In this document: positions 1 to 7,800 of the stretch, piece after piece
How the letters are laid out: the number at the start of each line of letters is the position of its first letter
Numbering within the stretch: the stretch's first letter is position 1
NCBI GenBank assembly: GCA_023458555.1
Contig: JAEWYS010000002.1
Coordinates: forward strand, 124,001 to 188,000
DNA length: 64,000 bases
Source of the DNA: Bacteroidota bacterium
Lineage (GTDB): Bacteria > Bacteroidota > Bacteroidia > Cytophagales > Cytophagaceae
Reading direction: 5' to 3'
Made by a program: the position numbers and the translations under genes
The notes under the pieces: model-generated
Database searches by the model: none
What the model was told of the DNA's origin: nothing
Seen by the model: the letters and a program-made list of their open reading frames with translations, nothing else

Positions 1-282
1 GAATTTGCGGAAAAAACAATCCGGTCTGAAGTACCCGCTCATCTCGGTCTGAAGATTTGCTGGGTCAGCAAGACACAGCTATTGGAATTTGAAGCAGCTT
101 ATTATGAATGGCTGAACGAACTAAGTAGCGAAACACCTGATAAAATACGATTAAGCGAACGGCTTCATAACCTGGTTCAGATGCTGAATCACTTAAAGAA
201 TGTCTATCCTCCGGCAAGTCTTCATGATTGCAGAGATGGCAATGACGAAAACAGAGTATATCTCAACCGAACGATTATTTAA
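1..282 (+). CDS. C-terminal end of a large eCIS baseplate-type protein (partial)
   Basis: The window opens inside this gene: frame 1 is open from base 1 to a TAA at 280-282 and encodes 93 residues. The segment near the start (PAHLGLKICWVSK, then EFEAAYYEWL) resembles the end of the large proteins that precede the tape-measure gene in Bacteroidota contractile injection systems, as I remember them, and the tail looks helical. Order and strand agree with an Afp12/baseplate-wedge-like position. Only the end is visible, so the identification rests mainly on the eCIS genes that follow at once on the same strand. It is probably cotranscribed with the next gene, whose start lies just before or just after this stop. 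Confidence 0.6.
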   Translation, partial: EFAEKTIRSEVPAHLGLKICWVSKTQLLEFEAAYYEWLNELSSETPDKIRLSERLHNLVQMLNHLKNVYPPASLHDCRDGNDENRVYLNRTII

Positions 283-292
283 TTTTTTAGCA

Positions 293-3200
293 ATGATAGC
301 GTCCAATACCACTTTTCCACAATTTGTTCCTGATCAGCTTCTGACTTCCGGCAATCTGAACAGCCTTTTCAACTACCTGGACGAACAGGAACGAATCAGT
401 AATGTCAACCTTACCGGCATAGGAATAATCTGTGGCCTCGATATAATTCTCAGCAGTGACCGGTCGCAGCTCACCATCACCGGTGGTTGCGCTATTACCT
501 CCGAAGGGTATCTGATCAATATGGCGGAAACGGTCTATACCGATATCAGGGAATATGATGCCGTAAAACCAGTCTATTATGACCGGTTTATCAATCCGGA
601 TGACAAAACCCCCAGACTAACCGTATGGGAGCTTCTGCAGGAAGCCGTAGAAGGCGGAACTACCAAGCTTGACAGCTTCGATCTGGATGACAAAGTGGTG
701 CTTATTTTCGCGGAACTCATACAGGAACAGAATAAAAACTGTGATCCGGACTCCTGTGACGATAAAGGCATAACCATCACCGTAAGACCTGTTCCCCTTC
801 TGGTATCACGCTTCGCAACGAATTATGATATTCTGAAGGGTATCAGCCCCCTCCCCTCTTCCAATCCGTATAGCCAGCTCAGAAAAATAAAACTGCCCAG
901 ATTCAACATATCCAATACGTATCCGGTAAGTTCAACCGATTTGTTCCGGGCATACATAAATGTATTCAAGACAGGTATTCTTTCCGATATCAACACCGCG
1001 TTGACACAATTGTATACCACGCTGCGTCCCCGGCTGCGATCAGAGTTTCCGGCTAATCCGTTTACAGGATTTCCTGCACGGTTCAGTTTTCTGACCAGCG
1101 AAAGCATGACACAGACAGTTCTGCTCCATTGCCAGCACTTTTATTCCATACTCTCCGATATTACCGATGCCTATACGGAGCTTACCGAAGTGGCCAATGA
1201 GATACAAAGTATCTGCAATCCGGACAGCAGTTATTTTCCCCGGCATGCACTTCTCGGTGAAGCAGTCCCTCAACACAACCTGGTCAGCCAGCACAGGCAT
1301 TATTTTATAAGCTCCCCGGCACTGGAAGAAAACTTTCAGGTCAACAGGCTTCGCTGCCTGTTCCGGCGCCTTGTTCAGATGATTGAACAGATCAATCTGC
1401 CGCCCTTCGTATCTTCCGTCAGCGGTATCAGCAGCATACGGGTTACTCCGGATCACTATGGCAATTATGCGCTTTCATCCAGATCTATACCATTTTACTA
1501 TCGTCCGGACCCTCTTTACAAAATATGGTCTTTTGAAAAATCAATTCGCGGAAGAGAAAAAGAAAACCTTTCTTATCATGCGGCTTCATACAATGTTCCG
1601 GCTTCCAGCCAGAACGATATATTCCGGGATCCGCTCAAATACAATCTGGAATCCCATAATTTTCTCCGTATTGAAGGACATATCGGAAAAACGATTTCCG
1701 CGGTGCTCAATGAGGTCAATCACTACGTCAACCGGTACCGTCTGCCGGTTAAGATCGTCGCATTAAAGACGGGAACCCCTCATATCAGCAGCATAAATGA
1801 TTATATCGCCGGGCTCAATATCGGCAATCTGGAAATCAGCTATGATATTGCCCGCAGAGAATGGGAAGGCGTGATCGGAAAAACCATTCAGTACCTCAAT
1901 GCCGTCAAAAAAGAAGCGATTCCGTACACCGATATAAACGAGTCCGGAAGACTCGTAAAATTCATTAAAGTTCTGCAGGCCTCCAAGCAGTTTATGACAG
2001 AGGAGCTCACCGACTTTGTCAGAAGATACGATGATTTCATTCCGGTTTATGAAAAAATTGAAGAAGAAGCCAAATCCCTCTCCGCCAAGCTTGAATCGCA
2101 GGTAAAAACACTTGATCCTGTCAAAAACAAGAACCGTTACAATCTGTCTGAGGACCTGATCGACCACCTGGATGCTGTTATCTTCAGCTGTCTAAAGGGA
2201 CCATTCCGGGCACTCTATCAGGAATTTACCAGTCGTCTGGATGATATCTATTCCAGTATCTATTTCAAAAGTTTTGCAGAGAAGCATCCCGGCATACAAC
2301 ATCGCTCCGGTGTTCCCCTGGGAGGTACATTCATTCTGGTATACCATGAAAGCGAAATCCCGGCAAACAATTCGACACTTGGCCAAACCGTCTCCGGCAT
2401 TGCCCAGCGAACGGTGATTGCCGATTTCTTTCTTCCATACACCAGCTCGACCGGTGGCTTCCCTGTGCATATTACAATCAACGATATTCCGCCGCCACCC
2501 AATCAGGGACCGGTTGCCAATGCCGGCCCGGATCAGGAACTCACCTATAGCCAGAATAGCTGTATACTCGACGGAAGCGCTTCATCCGATCCGGACGGAG
2601 CCATCGCAGAGTATCGCTGGGAACAAGTCAGCGGGCCTGTCAAAGCATCTGTTAATAATCCGGATAGCGCGGCTACACAGGTTGAAGATCTTGTGCCGGG
2701 CAGCTATGTTTTTCAGCTCACAGTCACCGACAACAAAGGCGATTCCGATGTAGACACGGTCACCATTACAATAGCATTTCCGACACCAGCTGACAAGAAC
2801 TGTAAAAGCCTGAACAATGCGGTCATAATACCATACTGGGAATTTACGGATCAGGATAGCCGTGAATTCCATAGCTTCATGGAATCCTATGTACACTATG
2901 ACAATATTCACAGCTTTTTCAGTGAATTGCAGTATGTGGATAACACGATTGATGAGCAGCTGAAATTCTTCACCGCGCAAAAGGTGTTTGATAAGCTAAT
3001 GGTTTGGATCAGCATTCTGCCTGAGTATTTTAATGATAATCACGCGGACATAAGCCTGCGCCTGCTCAGAATTCTGACCGGGCTGGCTGTATATGTGGTT
3101 TGTATACAGGACCACGATATCACCCGGGATGAAAGTGATCTGCCCGCAATCGACCTCTTTGACAGGCTGCTTCAATTATTCTATGATTTTCAGCCGGACG

Positions 3201-3346
3201 AAAAAATTGAAGCACATCAGCGCTACCTGAGACAGATCAGGCAGGAACTAACTGATGCAGAAAACAGTATATCATCCTCTGCAAAACCTGAATATAAAAA
3301 CCTGCTGGACAAAATTATTAACCAGTTAAACACCCTGATTGGCTAA
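293..3346 (+). CDS. eCIS-associated large accessory protein with a PKD domain
   Basis: About 1017 residues. I chose ATG 293, 10 bases after the upstream stop and preceded by an AT-rich leader; in-frame ATGs at 242 and 200 would overlap the upstream gene. The N-terminus (FPQFVPDQLLTSGNLN, then YLDEQER and GIGIICGLDI) looks like a family I associate with Bacteroidota eCIS loci, of no settled function. A PKD/Ig-like domain lies near residues 737-828 (PVANAGPDQ, then LDGSASSDPDG and FQLTVTDNKGDSD), a fold common in surface adhesion modules. The C-terminal part is largely helical and charged. There is no signal peptide, as expected for a particle component released with the eCIS. A tail-fibre or receptor-binding role is an inference from the PKD domain and position next to the baseplate and tape-measure genes. 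Confidence 0.75.
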   Translation: MIASNTTFPQFVPDQLLTSGNLNSLFNYLDEQERISNVNLTGIGIICGLDIILSSDRSQLTITGGCAITSEGYLINMAETVYTDIREYDAVKPVYYDRFINPDDKTPRLTVWELLQEAVEGGTTKLDSFDLDDKVVLIFAELIQEQNKNCDPDSCDDKGITITVRPVPLLVSRFATNYDILKGISPLPSSNPYSQLRKIKLPRFNISNTYPVSSTDLFRAYINVFKTGILSDINTALTQLYTTLRPRLRSEFPANPFTGFPARFSFLTSESMTQTVLLHCQHFYSILSDITDAYTELTEVANEIQSICNPDSSYFPRHALLGEAVPQHNLVSQHRHYFISSPALEENFQVNRLRCLFRRLVQMIEQINLPPFVSSVSGISSIRVTPDHYGNYALSSRSIPFYYRPDPLYKIWSFEKSIRGREKENLSYHAASYNVPASSQNDIFRDPLKYNLESHNFLRIEGHIGKTISAVLNEVNHYVNRYRLPVKIVALKTGTPHISSINDYIAGLNIGNLEISYDIARREWEGVIGKTIQYLNAVKKEAIPYTDINESGRLVKFIKVLQASKQFMTEELTDFVRRYDDFIPVYEKIEEEAKSLSAKLESQVKTLDPVKNKNRYNLSEDLIDHLDAVIFSCLKGPFRALYQEFTSRLDDIYSSIYFKSFAEKHPGIQHRSGVPLGGTFILVYHESEIPANNSTLGQTVSGIAQRTVIADFFLPYTSSTGGFPVHITINDIPPPPNQGPVANAGPDQELTYSQNSCILDGSASSDPDGAIAEYRWEQVSGPVKASVNNPDSAATQVEDLVPGSYVFQLTVTDNKGDSDVDTVTITIAFPTPADKNCKSLNNAVIIPYWEFTDQDSREFHSFMESYVHYDNIHSFFSELQYVDNTIDEQLKFFTAQKVFDKLMVWISILPEYFNDNHADISLRLLRILTGLAVYVVCIQDHDITRDESDLPAIDLFDRLLQLFYDFQPDEKIEAHQRYLRQIRQELTDAENSISSSAKPEYKNLLDKIINQLNTLIG

Positions 3347-3348
3347 GC

Positions 3349-4866
3349 ATGCAGCATTATGTAAACAGCATATACCGGAATGTAGTTGACCTGCATATAC
3401 AGACCAATGAGGATGGACTACACTTGCAGTCACGTATCGGAGACTGGTACAGGGACACATTTATACCTGCCCTGGAAAAAGCATTGCTTCCTTATGAAGA
3501 TATTCCGGCGGTAATAGAAATTCCCATACTTTCTATTGAACTGAATATCAGCTACCGGCATGATTTCCTGGAACAGATGCTTCGGGAGATCATTGCGGGC
3601 ATTACCAGCCAGATTGAGCCGGTTGTGAAGGAACAGGCAGCAAAAGCCCTGAAGGAAGACACTGGCTATTCACGGCTGACCAGACTGGCATTTTATTATT
3701 TCAGACATGGATTTATGCCTTGGAACAGTCCCTGGAAATCAGCCGAAGAACTAAAACAATCACTGGGTAATCTTATAGACGGTTGGAACATCGGGCAAAT
3801 CAGCAAGCTCATGGAGATAACGGCAAACCGTCATGCTGCCAGCCGTCTTATCAGAAGCATACCGGAAGAAAAAATACCGGTACTGCTCTCCATACTTCTG
3901 TCTGTCCCGAGGGTCAATGCAGAAAAGATATGGAAGGATATTCAGGGCTTCATCTTTCTTGTTTTATCCTACTCAGATGAGGAACTGCTCTCAACAGATG
4001 TCAGACGCAAGCGGCAGGACTTTCTGATTCTCCTGCTTACTCAGGTTTACGGCAGTACCATAAGCAAAGCCTTACTCAGCAGTATCCGGCAAACAGTTGA
4101 ATCATCCCAAAAGCACAGAAAAAACCGATCTGTCAACAGACCTGATTCTTTTTCTTTATTTGTATCAGACGAATTCAGAAAAATTCAGCCAGAGCTTACT
4201 GAGCTATTAATACAAACAGGCTATCTCACCGTACGAAATAGTGCAAAAGAAAGCTTCAACAATACTCATATTGATCGTATCATCCTGAGCAAACAGCAAG
4301 ATAAGCCTTCGGCCAGTGACGTATCAGAAACCATGGCGAAGCAGTCTGCGGAGAAAGAGCTTGATCAGGGTGTTTTCACAGACTATGCCGGTCTTATTCT
4401 GATTGCTCCTTTTCTGCCAAGGCTTTTTGACAGAGCGGGAATAGTAAAAGGAAACAGAATTACAAATCCTGATATGGCTGTTTGCCTTCTTCACTACCTG
4501 ACTAACGGCAACAACGGGCAGGCCGGAGACATTGAACATCCTTTTTTCAAGATTCTTTGCGGCATACCGGTCGATTTTTCATACGATACCTCCCGGATCA
4601 GGCTGGCTCCGGAAATAAAGTCAGAAGCAGACAGTCTGCTGGAAGCAGTTATCAGCCACTGGGCTGTATTGAAGAAAACTTCAGCCGAAGGACTGAGAGA
4701 AGCTTTCCTTATCCGTTCCGGAAAAATCAGTCAGAAGCAGAAGCACTGGCTGCTGCAGGTCGAACAAAAGCCTTATGACATTCTTTTACAACAGCTTCCA
4801 TGGAATATTCGTATGATTCAGCTACCATGGATGCCACAGATGCTCATCACCGAATGGGCACATTAA
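3349..4866 (+). CDS. contractile injection system tape measure protein
   Basis: 505 residues starting two bases after the preceding stop. The family signature is clear at both ends. The N-terminus has HLQSRIGDWYRDTFIPALEK followed by IEIPILSIEL, and a mid-N block has FYYFRHGFMPW. The C-terminal half carries GLILIAPFLPRLFDRAG, LLHYLTNG, HPFFKILCGIPV, EGLREAFLIRSGKI and ends with LPWNIRMIQLPWM. This is the CIS_TMP family, which corresponds to Afp14 and sets tube length in extracellular contractile injection systems. The length is within the usual range for Bacteroidota members. It is tightly packed between the PKD protein and the DUF4157 cargo candidate, so it is almost certainly in one operon. 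The protein has no signal peptide or membrane segment. Confidence 0.9.
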   Translation: MQHYVNSIYRNVVDLHIQTNEDGLHLQSRIGDWYRDTFIPALEKALLPYEDIPAVIEIPILSIELNISYRHDFLEQMLREIIAGITSQIEPVVKEQAAKALKEDTGYSRLTRLAFYYFRHGFMPWNSPWKSAEELKQSLGNLIDGWNIGQISKLMEITANRHAASRLIRSIPEEKIPVLLSILLSVPRVNAEKIWKDIQGFIFLVLSYSDEELLSTDVRRKRQDFLILLLTQVYGSTISKALLSSIRQTVESSQKHRKNRSVNRPDSFSLFVSDEFRKIQPELTELLIQTGYLTVRNSAKESFNNTHIDRIILSKQQDKPSASDVSETMAKQSAEKELDQGVFTDYAGLILIAPFLPRLFDRAGIVKGNRITNPDMAVCLLHYLTNGNNGQAGDIEHPFFKILCGIPVDFSYDTSRIRLAPEIKSEADSLLEAVISHWAVLKKTSAEGLREAFLIRSGKISQKQKHWLLQVEQKPYDILLQQLPWNIRMIQLPWMPQMLITEWAH

Positions 4867-4881
4867 GTATAACGTAAACAC

Positions 4882-7800
4882 ATGTTTACCAAAGCCGAAA
4901 AAGCAGCTTCCACCACCCAGACCGTTCATAAAAAAGAGAACGGAACTTCCTTTTTCAGGAAGGCCGGGGAAGGTGTGTTTTTCGGACAGCAGGAAACCTC
5001 TTCTTTTTTTTCCCCTCCGATACAGGCAAAATTAACTGTCAGCAGTCCGGACGATCCTCAGGAAAAAGAAGCGGATACCGTAGCTGAACAGGTAATGCGT
5101 ATGCAGGATCCGGTCAGTATGCCGACCTCCACGCAAGAACAGCTCGACAAAGCAGCAGACGAAGAAGAGGTCCGGGATGAAACCAGTGAACAGGCCCCGC
5201 TTATACAGCGTTCGGTAGCTGAACAGGAAAAGCTTTCTCCCAAGTCAGCGTTTCCGGATATTCATCGGTTTTTCTCCGAACCCTCATCTCATTCCGAATA
5301 TGAAAACGAAAGTACCGGCTCCGCTTCATGCGCGGATTGCGGGACCATAAACCGCAAAAGCGGTTTTCTGATACACCGGGAAAGCCGCGGCCCTCCGGCA
5401 ACTACAGACATATCGTTTGAACAGACACTATCCTCCACCAAGGGGACTGGCAGCGCTTTGCCCGAACCGACCAGAAATTTCATGGAAAACCGCTTCAACG
5501 CGGACTTCAGCAATGTCCGTATTCATACCGGACATACAGCAGAAACACTGAGTCGCTCGATCAATGCGCAAGCCTTTACTCATGGAAACGATATCTATTT
5601 TAACAGTGGAAAATTTTCACCCGGATCGGGTGCCGGGCAGTTATTGCTTGCCCATGAACTTACTCATACCATCCAGCAGGGAGCCGTAACAAGCGGGCCG
5701 GCAGTCAATCGTTTGCCCATATCCCGACAGACCACACAACGAAAAATACAGCGCAGCACAGACTCCGTTCCCTCTCAGCTCAGCAATGCCGTAGAACATG
5801 CCAAAAGCCTCGAAGGTAAAATCAATGCCAATAAAGAAGGCCCCGATGGTTATCGGGAGGGTTGGGAGCATCTGATTGAGATTTTCAAATCCGCCTTTGG
5901 AGAAGATAAGCTGATCGGCCCCGGTGGTCCTTATGTACCGGGCGGCATAGGGATCCAGGATATTAAGAAAAAACGGATCGTTCATAATCAGATGGTCGCT
6001 GTCAAAGACCGTCCGGGAATGACACAGCCGGGCAGCCGTGATGCTATGCCCAGCTGGTGCGGACTCTTTGTATTCTGGGCGCTCAACAAAGGTGGAGCTC
6101 CCATGAAGAAATGGGAGCTTGGCGGCAGAACTATTGACTCGAAAGCGGCTTATCCTCCCGGCCATCAGCCCCGCGCGGGAGATATCGCCTACAGAGGCTC
6201 CTTCTCCCATTATGCCATTGTGGAAAGCAGTACCGGAAATACGGTACGTACTGTCAACGGTAATACTTCCGGCAATGACAATCTGGGCGCTCAGGTACAA
6301 ACCCAGGATCATCCGGTCAGCAACTGGACAGGTTTCTTTAATCCCCTGCTTATGCTCAACGGAGCGCTTGGAAGCGGAGAAGGAGTTGACGGGAAATATG
6401 AGGAGGCAAAACCACTGACAGAACTTCAGCAGGAACTGTTTAATGTACAAAGAAAACATTCGGAAGAAGCCGAAGAGAAAGCTATAGAAACTGACAGTTC
6501 TATAGCATCAGAACCTGTTTCTGCAATTCAGACCGCTAATGATCAGCCAGAGCTGCAAAAGCAGGAGGAAGAAAATCTGTCGGAGGAAAAAGAAGAAGCC
6601 ACCAGCACCCTGCTTCAGCGGAAAAGGGGAGAGTTGCGCCACTATACGGCAGACAACGAAAACGATACTTCAAAAGAAGAAGAGCCATCAACACAACTTT
6701 GGCGCAAAACAGCCGAAAACAACGACAGAGAAGAGCAGGAAAATCACGCTACGCATATAGACCGGCAGATCAGTCATGAGAGTCGCGGTCCTCCGGGACT
6801 TAGTCAGGCACAGCATGGCATTATCCAGCGATCCATCCTGGACGATGCGCTGAGCTTCGCGGGTTCACTGACCGACTGTATTACACTGGATCTCAATGAG
6901 GCCAAAGCCTGCGCGCTAAGAAAAGCACAGCAGGTAGCCCTTCGTATTCCCGGATACAAGGCCCTGAGAGTAGTGCTTGGCTCTGATCCGATTACCGACG
7001 AACGGATTGAGCGTAACGGTCACAACTTTATCGAAGCTGCTTTTGATATCATGCCGGGCGGCAGTCAGCTGCACCGAAAGCTCAACGAAATACACAAACT
7101 GGATGCCGCAGCTGCCTGGATCGATTTACAAATAAGCAGAATTACACTGCTTATATCCGGTCTCACCAGCGAATTTACCCGGTTCTGGAACAACCTCGGC
7201 CTATCTGATCTTGGTTCGCCGCGCGCGGTTATCCGGGAAGGAGCAGGTATCGTGCTCCGGTTTATCGACAATATCATTGACTTTGCTCTGGATGTAGCCA
7301 GCGAGCTCCTGACTATGGTCAAGGACTTTCTGCTCTCCAAAATTACCGAATTTATTAAAGAGCGCACCCCTGCGTATCCACTGCTTACCGTGATTCTCGG
7401 AGAAGATCCGGTCACCGGCGAGCAGGTGAGCCGCAATGGTACCAATATTCTCAACGCGTTGCTCGAACTGGGCGGAGATGCAGGCCGGGAACAGAGACGC
7501 CAGATGCAGGAGACTGGTACCTTCCAGCGGGTAGCCGGGTATATTGACGAAGGCATCAGCATCTTTTCAGATACCTATCCCCAGCTTGTACAGGCTTTCC
7601 GTTCCATTTGGGATCATGTCGGTATATCCAGCCTGATGGACCCGAGAGGTACATTCCTCCAAATTTACAACCAGTTTGCTCCTCCTATCCGCAAGGTATG
7701 GAACTTTGTTTCCGAAGTCGGCATAGTCATACTCCGGTTTATCAAAGAAGTGCTGCTGCGTCGGCTTTCAGCATATGCAAGGACTGTCCGGGGCTATCCG